Assembly (NCBI GenBank): GCA_944990035.1
Contig: CALYLX010000157.1
Location: 310,001-374,000, forward strand
Direction of reading: 5' to 3'
Length of the DNA stretch: 64,000 nucleotides
Origin: Clitopilus passeckerianus
Lineage: Eukaryota; Basidiomycota; Agaricomycetes; Agaricales; Entolomataceae
How positions within the stretch are numbered: the stretch's first letter is position 1; the number at the start of each line of letters is the position of its first letter. The notes under the pieces were generated by a model. It was not told where the DNA came from, searched no databases, and was given only the letters and a program-made list of their open reading frames with translations. Positions 1-11,067 of the stretch are shown piece after piece. Made by a program: the position numbers and the translations under genes.

Positions 1-1499
1 ATTAGATAACGGTGCCGTTGCAGGTAGTCCAAATTACTGACGGTGCGTAAAGCGGGTCCAGGAAAAGTGTAGGACACTTTCCTGATAGTCAAGTGACATT
101 TGCAGGAAAAACAACATAGCTAGTTAGCTATATAGAACGACCCGGAGCCAGGTGAAAATAGAGTTGACATAGGACCATCGGTGGCTGCGACAAAGAAATT
201 CCGTGGGACAGAGGGTCCGTCGATATGGAACTAACACAACATTATGTCATGTCGAGATGAAGGAACGAGCCCGCAAAAGGTACAGGCCAACGAGATAAGG
301 TTCTTGCCCAAAGAAATCATGGTTTGACGGGCTGATGGGTCTGGTCAATGGGCCTGAACAGTTACAATTCATTTATTGAGGGGTTACATGTCCATCCCAA
401 CAACCCCGAGCGCTGGAGAGCTGCAAAATATATTAATCCCGCTTTCGTGTGATGGCGTACTGACAATCCGACCTCGCTAAGGCATGCTTCTTACTGGAGT
501 TCGAATGGTCGGAAGATAGCAATCGCACGGCTCGGCGATCCTGCAGGAGGTAATCGAGCGCCACTAGAACTTCGCGGACTCAAAGTGCAATAGCGTGTCG
601 CAAGGAAACCATGGTACTGCCAATGACACATGCGACTGCCTCGGCATAGTTGTCACTCCCAGGACGGCATACATGGGGTGGCCTATGTTGGTGAAAAGGC
701 GAAAAGCTCGGAGTATCAATGTACAGCAATCGCACTATCAGAGTAAATTAGCACGACTGCACCTTAATATGGCAAGAAAAGCAAGGATTCTAGACGAAAG
801 GATTGCCTGGAATACCTCTTCGATATGGCCAAAAAAATATGCCAGTGCCTGCCAGGCCGGAAATGTTCGTAGAAAATTCCAGGAATGATAAGTATCTGAC
901 ATAGAACCCTGCTTTAGAGCCCAGGCATTCAGTCTATTTCACATACAAACGTTTGTTCTCCTAGAAATTGCGCAAGACTAACGTTGAATCCGGTTGTAAA
1001 AGAAGTGTATCCACAATGCAGGGTCCCCCACCTGAAAGGAGTGTTGTTGACACCAAACTTGACTCCACGTAGACTGTTCCTGTCGCAGAGCCATGGCAGC
1101 ACTCCCGCATGGAAAGAAACCTTATCCTCTTGTCGATGCGGGGGATAAGATACATTGTCACATTGATGCATTGTCAAACTTGAAGCTGAACCTGGGACCA
1201 TTGACGTAAGTAAACTCGCAACGAGCTTTCGGCCCGGGAGTGCATGGGGCGAGACAAGGCAAGGCTACGCCGTATCTTAACGCAGGGTTGCTTAGAATCC
1301 TTGACAATGCACAAGCTCAGGAAGCTTATAGTTGCCTTTAGATGTAATGATATTTGTTCCAGGGCAAGTTCTTGACCACCTGCGGCCCATTTCCAGAAAG
1401 GGAAATTGTTCTCACGATGTGGCCGTGCTCGTTTCGCTTGCGGGCCCTCCGCCGCAACCACCACTCACCGTCGGCCCACTCATCCAAATCTCAATTATC
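1..1499. other. No supported gene
   Basis: Only short ORFs with no recognisable protein features were seen on either strand. The last part is presumably the upstream region of the DAP1-like gene. No repeat or RNA gene was recognised. Confidence 0.5.
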
Positions 1500-2224
1500 A
1501 TGGGCCTCTCCTTCGACCTAGGGACTCCGGTCAACAGTGTTCTCTTTCTCTACATTGTGTACTCAGTGCAACGCATAGTCTTCCCTTCAGTATCGAAGCC
1601 AAAGTCGGTTCCACACGAGTTCAAATCGGGGTACTCATGGATACCAAAGTCACATCCGCCCACAGTTCTTTTCAAGGTTTATACACCGAAAACACTAGCC
1701 CCTTTCAACGGAAGGGATAATGAGCGGATACTGCTTGCCATTAACGGGACCGTATTCGATGTCACAGCGGGAAGGAACTTCTACGGACCAGGTATGTCCT
1801 TTGCTCGGAGACGACACATTAGCGCTTACGGTGCTCAATTTCTCCGCTTCATAGACGGCATGTATGGTAACTTCGCTGGAAGAGACGCTTCTCGAGGGAT
1901 GGCCAAGCAATCCTTCGACCCCGGTTTGCACCTTCATTCTGGTTTCTTATTCTCCTGAATCTGACCGGCGTTTTGACAGAGATGCTGACGCCGATTGATC
2001 AGCCATTGGACGAGCTTAAGGATTTGCGCCAGGACGAGATGTATGTACCGTTATTTCACGACATCCAAGCCCTATACTGACAGACACCCTCAGTGATAAC
2101 ATGAAAGGTATTTTCCAATTCACTACGTCCAAGCGCCACTGCTCACAGAAACATAGGTTGGATCGAACACTTCTCAAACAAGTACATCACCTGCGGAAAG
2201 CTGGTCAATAATGATGTTATCTAA
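1500..2224 (+). CDS. dap1: DAP1/MAPR-type heme-binding protein
   Basis: Five exons: 1500-1791, 1855-1923, 1980-2040, 2094-2107 and 2157-2224. All introns are GT-AG, and the spliced length is 504 nt, giving 167 aa. The N-terminus carries a short membrane segment ([17 protein letters not shown]). It is followed by a cytochrome-b5-like fold with [30 protein letters not shown] and [15 protein letters not shown], ending in [18 protein letters not shown]. This order is diagnostic of the membrane-associated progesterone receptor (MAPR)/Dap1 family. In yeasts, Dap1 binds heme and supports the sterol-synthesis P450 Erg11 at the ER; that role is inferred here by homology. The ATG at 1500 was chosen because it lies just before the membrane segment; the longer upstream ORF (from 1332) has no family-like sequence. 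The 14-nt exon 4 is needed to keep frame across DEIDNMKGW. Confidence 0.9.
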
Positions 2225-4619
2225 TATGCCTTTGTATTGTATCGTATGAAATTCTAGACTGGTCGCCTTCAAGCACCTTCTTTGGCTGATGCCTTCCTCT
2301 TCGCTCTGTTTTGATGAGATTCACAGCTTGCTATGAATGTGTGGTACTCCTGTTACAACAGGCTTCAGCTTACGGCCGCAATGCTGGATAGATTGAAGCG
2401 CTTACTCGGGTTAGCCTTAATCTTGTCCTTTTCCTTCTACACCACCTCGCGAAAGTCCCTCCAATATCCTCGCACAGAAGAACCTTCCACTCCACAAAAT
2501 CGTCATCCACTTCTTGGACCTGCTCAATGCGAATGTGCCTAGCACACTTACCCCTTCCTTCTACTTCGATGGACCCCTCAACTTCGCCAAGATTGACCGG
2601 CGTGGAGATTATGAGACTACTCAATGAAGTATCAGTGTGACTCTTATAACGACAGACGTAATGCTTACCCTGTCCGCCTGCTTGATGGAAAATCGTTGGA
2701 ATACGTCACGACATGGTCTGTGAATATTCGCGGAGACATGGGAGAAGAATACACATGCATAATGGACCAGACAGACTCGGAATCGGAAAGATATCTGAGC
2801 TGAGTTGCCTCCTGGATTCTCGAGGTTGGCCTTCAGTAGCGGGGCGGAGGAGAATTCATGAGCGAACATGGCGGACGGAGACTTCCCCTCACCTTTTTTC
2901 CACACCCTGTGTTAACCGACTCCGCTCTCCTACGTTCACCCATAGCCAGAGGTCATCGTATGATAGGTCTTTTCTTCTGTGTCTCGTCGTACGGCTGAAC
3001 CACGTCACGGTCTTTCCCTTGTCGTCGAAGCAAGCTGAGAATATGTCGATTCCTCCCCGGTGTGTATTCTTCCTCGTCCACGACATCGACCGATCGAGCA
3101 TTGCTTGAGCATCTTCAACTAGTGCCGATTTTCCCGCGAGCCCTTTCGTGGAGAGTTCAGGTTTCTGCCAGCATTTTAGAGGAACCTGGTATCAGAAAGC
3201 ACATACTAGCCACTGCCTTAGGAACGAGAGAGAGGGTCCGTGGGCATTCTTCCAAAGACATGACACATCTCGGTGTTCAACGTTGCAATTCAACAGGCAG
3301 GTCGGGCCAGGATGCTACTTTTAACCACACGAAGGATCAAAAATTCGTTGACGCCACTCGGCACAACTGCCTATCAAGCGTACAGATGCCTTGAATTCGG
3401 CAGGCCAGCGGCACCCCAGCCATACCCCGTGGTCGCAACGAGGTCTGCTGGAAAGATTTGATTTCCCTAGATCTGCGGTGATGGCTGAATGACGTCAAAC
3501 ATTCAGATGAAGTTCCTGGGCAGGAGGGTTCAAGTTGTGAAGATCTAAGGTCATACAAGAGTCAATGGAGGCACGGTCCGTAGCCAAGTAATCCATCCGT
3601 TTTTGCCGTGGTGGCGAGAAGCATGGGCAAATCTCGATAGAAGCACCATAAATGGAGCTCTGAAAATCGCGAAGAATGCATACGAGTAAATATTTTGCCG
3701 TTTGAGTTCCACCCCACCGTTTCATGCTGTCAAAAAGCAGGCAAACAAACCCTTTTGGGCCTCAGAAAGGATTGTTGGCCGGGATGAGGATCGATTCTGA
3801 TCCGAGGCTGCAACCGGTGGTCGGCCCGAGCTCAACGGCAGCGAGCTTGCGCTAAACCCTTGACTAAACTGGCCGCGGCAACAGTTACAACAGTCATTGA
3901 CTTGCTTCCTCACTACAAACGAGTGAGCAGCCTCATAGCAGACGAGTGGTGAGAGATTTAGACTTACTGCTATTTGTCAGGGCCGGGAAAGGTTGAAATC
4001 ATCAATTCACCTCACTCCACCGCTCACCGCCATGCTCCGTTGAATGACCATGAAATAAGATGGCGATGATTGGTTGCAGGCATCTGGGTGCTCAATAGAA
4101 GAATCAAGTCATTCTTGGCCATCTTAAAGAGGTGAAACGGGTATATCCACCTTCCGTCTTTCCTGACATAGAGTTTCTATTGACTCACCAATTCCCACAC
4201 AAAGATGTCAAAAAGGCGATCACTCCGTGCCGTTGACTGTACTTCCAAGTAAGCGACCTCTTCACTTGTAAAATGTATTCTGATCGCGCCCAGATGGAAT
4301 CACTGTAGCTTCTCATGATTTTGAGCTGACGAAGCGGAGTTGTTTTGGTGCAGGAATCTCTGTCAATGCCGTTAGTCGAATTACAATCGCGGTCGAGTCT
4401 CAATCTTGCGGGGCGCTCAATTGTGTCAACTCCATCGGTACAAACTCTCCCTGGCTTTTTGAATACTTTCACCGCTCGAGGCCGCCACACAAAGGCGCCA
4501 TTTAGTAATCTCAGACTCCGACGGGCGACAGGGATAGCACCTGACAAGGGCACATGAACACCAAAATAAAGGATATAAAGTCGAGCAGAAATGTCAATCA
4601 ATTCAGCAACCACACAGTT
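2225..4619. other. No confident gene; coding-like fragments on plus strand
   Basis: Two plus-strand stretches read like protein: about 2421-2624 (contains LHKIVIHFLDLLNANVP and FYFDGPLNFAKIDRRGDYE) and about 2632-2803 (contains YPVRLLDGKSLEYVTTWS). Each ends in a stop, and no splice model joining them was found. I recognise no family. They could be exons of an unrecognised gene or a decayed one. From about 2900 to 4619 nothing convincing was seen on either strand. Confidence 0.3.
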
Positions 4620-6353
4620 ATGAATCTCTTCCCTGCGCCTTCTCCATCTCCTGCGAAGCTTTCTCCCAATCCGTGGCCAGGTGTAACGCCCGAGTCTACG
4701 AATGCTTTGAGAGAACTCTTAAAAGATAACCACGAGAAATGGCACGTCTTCTTTGATCCGAGAGGATTCCACAAGTATGTCCAGTCCTGTAAACTTGGTT
4801 AACCCATTCGAGGTATAACCCATTCTCCAGCCATACAGCCCATTACCTTTCGGCACTTTGGTTGTTGGGTGCCGATGCCGAAGTACTCAAGGTCGCTTAT
4901 ACACTCGATACTCCCCACCAAATCCCCATCAAGGAGTATCCGGAGGCCCTCACCGAGCAAAACTTTAAGGAGCACCTTGGCGATGAAAAGTAGGTCACGG
5001 AATACAAGGAAAGTGTTGCAGTCCTGATTTGACATTCGCTATAGATATTTTGGAGGGTATCTGAAGTACTACGAGGAGTACATCAAGGACAAAGATATCT
5101 CCGACATCCTTGAGAAGCAAATCTTCAGCCTTGACGCCAATTTTGACTCGTCCAAACCTGCCGACAAGCAACCTGCCATGCTGGACCGTTTCCTCGATGC
5201 AATCATCCATCCTATGATCCACGTAGGCTACGGTTTGGAGTTAGGCATCCCCGGATTACTTGCTGAAGGTGACCTCATTTGATCGATCAGTGTGCGGTAC
5301 ATCTGGCTCATTGCTGTTAACCCATTAGGACTTGCCTCGACTGCCACTCACCAAGCCAGCGGGAGCAAATTACTCCCAAAGTCCCTTTGGAAGGCAGAAA
5401 CTGGCGCCACAGTCGACTCCCTGACTCGTATCTTTCCTTCCATTCTTCGATTTGGCTCGAGCGCAGCGCCATCCTCAAAGAAGAATGTGCATGCATTCGA
5501 TATCCTCTCCAGGATGCTCAATGATCCGGCCTTCGATAATATCGAGGAGCCTTTCTACCTAGACGTGTGGATCATCGCCATGGAGAAGTATGGTGACCAG
5601 ATTGAGAAGCACGTCCAGGCTTGGACCTACGACAGCACGGACCCGAATGAACTCAACAAGAAGATTGAAGAGCTCGTGTATATGAATGCACTTATCTACG
5701 GCGTTGCTGGGTGGAAGAAGGGCGAAGAGTTCAATGCTGACTTCCTCTAGTATGTTTTATTCCTCTATTCTTGTGATTTACGATACTAAAGCCAGATTAG
5801 CATGCATCTCATCACCACCTCCATCTTTTTGCCAACTATTGCAGCGTACCTCAAGCCACAATCCCAAGAACTTCTCCTCCGTTCCTATCTCGTCATTTCT
5901 GTCGCTTGGTGGATCGCTCACGGTCGTCAGAACTTCGATATTGAAGGATTTTTCAGCGAGACAAATGCCTATCCAGTTCCTTCCGGACCAAAAGCCCCTG
6001 TCCATGAACACGCTCTCCCCAAGGCATCTTCGTTCAAGGCTGGCACGCCCAACCCGTGGCTTCACATCATCCAGGGATCCATCGCGCATCCCGACGACCA
6101 CCTTCCGAAGCTGCAGCGTGCTCTTGCTCATTGGGGCTCCATCTTCGGCTCCCGTCCTGCAGGTCAAGCTGATTTCACGAGCACGGAGTTGAAGGCTGCC
6201 GATAAGATCGATGGGACCATCTTCATTCGCACTGCTGGGTTGACCCATGAGCGCGCCACGGCTTTCAAGGAGGGATACACCAACACCGGAGCTGGTACCT
6301 GGGACAGGAGGGGGTTCAAGGAGAAGAGGGATGGTGGAGTCCAGGAGCACTAA
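4620..6353 (+). CDS. Questin-oxidase-like (AflY-like) protein, PF14027 family
   Basis: Five exons: 4620-4774, 4831-4989, 5045-5268, 5329-5749 and 5801-6353. The spliced length is 1512 nt, giving 503 aa. Family signatures in order: NHTAHYLSALWLLGA (residues about 52-66), FGGYLKYYEEY, IIHPMIHVGYGLELG, LASTATHQAS, the FNADF-LYMHLITTSIFLP junction and RSYLVISVAWWIAHGR. Conserved histidines sit in each block. Fungal relatives include AflY-like enzymes and questin oxidase, which carry out Baeyer-Villiger-type ring cleavage of anthraquinones. In basidiomycetes, members are often found outside biosynthetic clusters, and no polyketide synthase is visible here. The exact substrate is therefore unknown. 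ATG 4620 is the first in frame after upstream stops and matches the expected short N-terminus before NHT. Confidence 0.85.
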
Positions 6354-6608
6354 ATCATTCTTTCTCTTTTGAATGACAACTAGTTTTGCAATGAACTTCT
6401 TCGAAATGTCTTCATTCCCATTGCCGTAGGCTGGCCTGAGCCCTCGTCTTCTGCCTAACTCAACCTGAAATCCAACCCTTATTGCCTTACTGGCAACCCG
6501 AAAGCCAATTAATCGAGAATTGCATTGGGACGGAAGGGTGCTTCGAGAGTTTGGTGTATGTGGACGTGATATTGATACAAGAAGGTAAGAAGATACGAAC
6601 GTTGATTG

Positions 6609-7010
6609 CTATTTGGAAGTCGACGGAGGGACTATAACATGTATGTGCTCTTCTTTAGGATCCGTTCCCCAATATGCGGATATCTTTTTGGCCGGGTTGA
6701 GTATCTGTACATCTTCAGTGGTTTCATTGTCCGAATCTGGATCAGGGAGCTTGAGGTTGGCAATGGTGCTTCTGAGTACACGCTTCGGATCGATAGCAGA
6801 GATATCCCTCATGGGCATGAAAAGGTCCAGTTGAATTGCGGAGACATGTGTAGTGACTTCGTAGGGGAGCTTTCCGTGTATTTCTTCTTTGAGTTTGCTA
6901 ACGATAGTGCTTGGTGAGACGTCAAGACTGAAGAAGGGCCAGTGAATTTCGGACTCTAAACCCAAAGGCTGGCAAAACAATATCCAACAAGAGTCGCTGG
7001 AGGCCATCAT
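6609..7010 (-). CDS. Stand-alone Crinkler-type N-terminal domain protein
   Basis: Single ORF of 133 aa. Features match the ubiquitin-like Crinkler (CRN) N-terminal domain: WILFCQPLGLESEIHWPFF, then a beta-grasp-like run FSLDVSPSTIVSKLKEEIHGK, an LDLFMP element, ILNPAKKISAYWG and the closing HIHVIVPP. The ORF stops right after this domain. In CRN proteins this domain is normally followed by a nuclease- or NTPase-like C-terminal module; none was seen downstream on this strand before 6350. It may be a genuine single-domain gene, the first exon of an unrecognised split gene, or a truncated remnant. Two adjacent ATGs (7010, 7007) can serve as start. CRN-like proteins are known in oomycetes and fungi, where roles in effector-like or self-recognition processes are proposed. 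Function here is inferred only from the domain. Confidence 0.65.
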   Translation of the reverse strand: MMASSDSCWILFCQPLGLESEIHWPFFSLDVSPSTIVSKLKEEIHGKLPYEVTTHVSAIQLDLFMPMRDISAIDPKRVLRSTIANLKLPDPDSDNETTEDVQILNPAKKISAYWGTDPKEEHIHVIVPPSTSK

Positions 7011-7095
7011 CGTTGCTGAATGCGACTCAGAAATGTGTGACGTGACATGTAAAAGTTACGATCAGTCACTCAGATATATTCATTGTCATGGATAG

Positions 7096-8553
7096 CTATT
7101 TGGAACTTGAAGCAGGTCGAGGGACCGCCCATTTGCAATCGGACATAATGGTCTTCTCAACCCCGAGAGTCCACTTCCTATCACTGTCGAAGCGGGGTTC
7201 GGGTATCTCCGTCACCAGGTGGGTGCAAGCACCCATGGTGTGGAAGAAGCCAGCCTGATAAATCCTGTACAACGTCTGGGGTGTGGTTGTGATCGTCCCA
7301 AGTGGTTCCAGCTTGCTCTGAAGGCGGCGGCCAAAGTAACCCTGAAGATCCGCGAGCTTAACCTCGCTAGTCAACATGAGACCCTGGAGGCGAGGGAGGA
7401 ATGTTTTCGTGGGGACGGTTGGGTCAAAGAAGGCCTTGTGATACATTTTGCCGACTTCGTAAAGGGCAAGCGACTGCAGTTTTCCTTGAAGTAGAAGGAA
7501 CTGAAGGAAAGCACGCGATTGCAGGGATTTCTCTCCAATGACTGAGAGGTGGGTCAGCTGGTAAGAGCTGAGTTCTTCCCAAACAAGATCCATGTCTGGA
7601 ATATCGACCTGATTTTCGTGCCAGAGGACTCCTGGTATGCGGTTGTTGGCATCTGGAAACGTGATGATGTTGTGAATTGTGCAGGATTTAAGGGAAAGGG
7701 CGTCCATTACGCCGAGGAGGGGAGAAAAATCGTTGATGTAGCCGATGTACAGGTCTTGTAACACGGGGAGGGCCACGCACACGTTGGCGCTGGCGTCCCA
7801 CTTAGGGCAGTAGCCCATCCACGTAAGTGATTGAAGCGTATTGCTGCAGGTAAACAGCATGTTCCGGAAGCTAGCGATGTCAAGCTTCCCGTAAAGCTCG
7901 ACGTGATGGAGCACCAAGGAGGTGAGGCCTGTTACGTTCCACGATGACCAATCAAGGGCGACTTCTCGGACGAACGGAGGGAAGTACGACCTGTTGTCTC
8001 CTTCAGCAACGAAGGAGCCGGGATCGCGCAAGAACTTGAACCCTGATCCCCTCACTACCTCGTACTCGAATCGACGGACATTCCGCAGGGATCCAAGCCT
8101 GGCCATTTGCTCAAATTCTTTGACAAGAAAGTGCATCAAATAAATACTTGATCCTAGAAGATCGATGGTGCGAAGGCGGGGTGCTTGTGAGGCTAGCATG
8201 GCGAGCTCGGCTTGTGAAAGGGGACGAACGGCGTAGATCTGCAGGTGAACGGGAAGCCGGCGCGAACGGATAAAGAGGGTCTTGGGACCAAGATGTTCCT
8301 GGTCGCAGCGTAAGAGGTTGAGTGTAATGTAAGTCCAGAGCCGGGGTGTATCGATAGCCGTTTCGCGCCAGCGTCTGCAGACTTTGCTGGCTGCGATGAT
8401 ATCCTTTTGGGAGGCAAATTGGTCGTTGGTGGAGGATAAAAACCCAAAGATGGTGTATAAAACGTCGTGATTGAGGTTTTGGGCGAGAGAAATGCAGGGT
8501 AATTCTCCAGGAGATGGCCTAACCCAGTCCTTGTAATAGACGATTATGGACAT
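7096..8553 (-). CDS. F-box protein with degenerate leucine-rich region
   Basis: Uninterrupted 485-aa ORF. Residues about 25-80 form an F-box-like motif (LNHDVLYTIFGFLS, then ASKVCRRWRETAIDTPRLW), the usual agaricomycete arrangement. The rest has leucine-rich beta-strand-like spacing (PVLQDLYIGYI, LTHLSVIGEKSL, LQSLALYEVGK, LPRLQGLMLTSE). F-box proteins act as substrate adaptors of SCF ubiquitin ligases; the target is unknown. The Met at 8553 starts right before the F-box. No intron is needed. Such genes are numerous in mushroom genomes, and this one shows no sign of decay. Confidence 0.85.
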   Translation of the reverse strand: MSIIVYYKDWVRPSPGELPCISLAQNLNHDVLYTIFGFLSSTNDQFASQKDIIAASKVCRRWRETAIDTPRLWTYITLNLLRCDQEHLGPKTLFIRSRRLPVHLQIYAVRPLSQAELAMLASQAPRLRTIDLLGSSIYLMHFLVKEFEQMARLGSLRNVRRFEYEVVRGSGFKFLRDPGSFVAEGDNRSYFPPFVREVALDWSSWNVTGLTSLVLHHVELYGKLDIASFRNMLFTCSNTLQSLTWMGYCPKWDASANVCVALPVLQDLYIGYINDFSPLLGVMDALSLKSCTIHNIITFPDANNRIPGVLWHENQVDIPDMDLVWEELSSYQLTHLSVIGEKSLQSRAFLQFLLLQGKLQSLALYEVGKMYHKAFFDPTVPTKTFLPRLQGLMLTSEVKLADLQGYFGRRLQSKLEPLGTITTTPQTLYRIYQAGFFHTMGACTHLVTEIPEPRFDSDRKWTLGVEKTIMSDCKWAVPRPASSSK

Positions 8554-9746
8554 TGTGTTTGAAACCTGTAAGAGATTGAACTATGTTAGCGTCAGGCATG
8601 TGTAGAGACATTAGTGGGCTTACGGTAATTTAGCAAGTCCAGGAGTGAGGGAATGCATTTCTGCCACAGCTGGTTGTGGATATTTAACTTCTTGACAGTC
8701 AATGCGCACGGCACATCCGCTACCCACAGCAATGTCAAAGCTTAACCACGAGACTGGCAGACACGGGTGGCCAGCACCCTCTTCGCTTTGGCTGCCATAA
8801 GAAATCTTCAGAGTGCCACCCATTGTTAAAGCAGATGTGCTTGTTGTCCGGAAAGCTGGTGCACTATTGAACTTGTACCGGAAACACGGATGGCGAAGCA
8901 GTATGTCCGCATTATCCTAAGAGCAACAACATATCGGAAGGATACAAAGGGGTTTGAGATGGCAGCCTTTGGGTAGTAGAATCATCTTCTCAAGGTCAAA
9001 GCGTGGTGTTGTTGCACTCAGGCCCATAGCTACCTTCCCACGCCGTTTTCTCTTGTCAGCAAGCAGTCATAACTTCAGCTATTGGAATCTGTGTCAATTG
9101 GCCAAGCGTCGTGGTCCTCAGATTATTGGTCAGTACGACTCAATGCTTAGCTTAAAGTGGAAGGCATCCAAAGCAGGGGTTGCTGCCCTTGTACTCATGG
9201 AAAGAGGCACGAAATTTTCGATCGGGGGAGTCGCGGATTGGTCTTTGCGTCCTGAAGGTCTTCCATGAACCGCCAACGTTGAATGGTTGCTCTCCTAAAC
9301 AAGCGCTCTTCCGTTTCCAGTTTGATACGGAGATATGACGGATTGTAGCTTCAAACTCGACTCTCACAAAAGATGCCTGATGCAGCCACTGGCAACCAGA
9401 TCACCTTGTCCACCAAGGCCACTCCAGTTGCTTACCAAAAGCCTCTTCGGAGTCTGTAATCCCCCTTTCTGTCAATGACTGTCATGCATCGCGATTCGCG
9501 CCTGTGAATCTCGGTTCGTGAGGTCACAAATCCACCGTTCATTTCAGGATATTTCTCTTGCCACTGACACGGGTGGTCAAGGTCCCTGCCGGCGAAGCAC
9601 GGCCCCATTTTAGATACCATTGACTCATCGCTTTCTATTTATGGACGCGTTACGAATGGATGACTAGAGAGAGAGCGAAAGCCATATTGTTATAAAAGCT
9701 TCAGATCAAATTGCGACGAGGATGACAACCCCAACCCAAGCAAACA
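8554..9746. other. No supported gene
   Basis: Only short ORFs without family features were seen. The left part is probably the promoter of the F-box gene and the right part that of the hydrolase. Nothing repetitive was recognised. Confidence 0.4.
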
Positions 9747-10800
9747 ATGGAAGCTCTTTCAAACTTAGGGACCGAGTTGCCAGGGATCATCGTTCCCAGT
9801 GGGTCCTCGATTCTGACAATATGCAAAGATCTGGCTCATCGTCTGTTTCGTAGCCATAAACTCCTTCTATAGTCTTCTAGAGAAAAACTCTGATGCAATT
9901 CTGGGAATCAAGAAGAAATCGTTCAGCTATGGCTCTGTTGAACGTCAGCAGGTCGGTTTCCTATTGCATTTGTTAATCGTACGCCTTTTTAACTGCTTTC
10001 AGCTCGACGTGTATTATCCTCCCACTGGATCCGATTCTGGCAAAAATCGCGTCCTAATCTGGCTATACGGTGGTGGATTTACCAGTGGCAGTCGCAATTA
10101 TCCCGCACCCTTCGGTCTCGGATGGGCCAACCTTGGTTCATACTTCGCCCGGAGAGGGTTCATCACAGTCATCCCCGACTACCGACTCGTCCCCAGCGTG
10201 ATTTACCCTCAGCCTGCCGAGGATGTTCGCGATGCTGCACTCTGGGTGGCCAACAACCCGGACAGCCTCAGTGATCCCAGCGCAGGCGTCTATCCCGACG
10301 TCAACGAGATATATATTATGGGACACTCTGCTGGTGGTGCGCACGTCCTGACGGCTCTGCTGCTTGACACGCCAGAATCGGCTGAGCTGAGGAGGAAGAT
10401 TGCAGGCGTGATCACCTGTGCCGCTATGTATCATGCGCGGTCTCCAAATTTCAAGGAAGGCACTATGATGCACAGTCTCTACGTTCAACATTATGGGTCT
10501 GCAGGGAAGGCGAGGGAGAACGACCCCATGGCCTTGTTCTCTCAGGCTTCCCATGCAGCGATTCAATCATTCCCCAGGTCTCTATTGTTCCTTGGAGAGA
10601 ACGAGCCAGGTTGGGCGAAGGAGCTACACGCTGATTATGAAAGGGTTCTGCGGGAGAGGTTAGGTCCTGGCAAGGTTGAAGGGGTGATTGTTGGTGAAGG
10701 ACATAATCATCTCAGCTACAATTGGGCTTTGGGATCCGGCGAAGGGGAGAAGTGGGCAGAAGATGTGATTGAGTGGATAAAGGGAACATCTACTGCCTAA
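9747..10800 (+). CDS. Alpha/beta-hydrolase (esterase/lipase-like)
   Basis: Three exons: 9747-9840, 9881-9951 and 10003-10800 (963 nt, 320 aa). The first intron is only 40 nt but restores the frame (CKDLAHQ joined to KNSDAILG). After QQLDVYYPP comes an oxyanion-hole-type YGGGF at residues about 78-82, then the nucleophile elbow GHSAGG around residue 160. A late histidine in GEGHNHLSY is the likely catalytic base. This layout matches the HSL/BD-FAE-like carboxylesterase group that hydrolyses small esters; kynurenine-formamidase-like activity is an alternative. No signal peptide is seen, so it is probably cytosolic. The N-terminal exon is less certain than the rest. Confidence 0.8.
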
Positions 10801-11067
10801 TATGTTACAGTTTTTATCTCTATCTCAGATATAAGTATTTTTCTGGAACCTTGCAAGCTCGATTTAGCCACCGCCTACTTCAAAGGACTGAGCTTCTGCC
10901 CAAGGCTGTTGAGTGGAGTCAAATTGGCTTTGCCCTGCTCAGCCAAATAGATGTAGACAAATGTTTTCCAAGAAGTGACCCATCGGAATGCTTGACACCG
11001 CCAAAGGCAACGAGCAAGACGGCGGACACAAACAGCTTGTCCCCTTACATCAGCCAAATCAAGGCGT

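Noticed and set aside
1332..1499. Longer N-terminus for the DAP1-like ORF
   Set aside because: The added residues lack family similarity, and the ATG at 1500 directly precedes the membrane anchor.
4620..6353. Secondary-metabolite cluster around the questin-oxidase-like gene
   Set aside because: No polyketide synthase, terpene synthase, P450 or other cluster enzyme is visible in the neighbouring genes.
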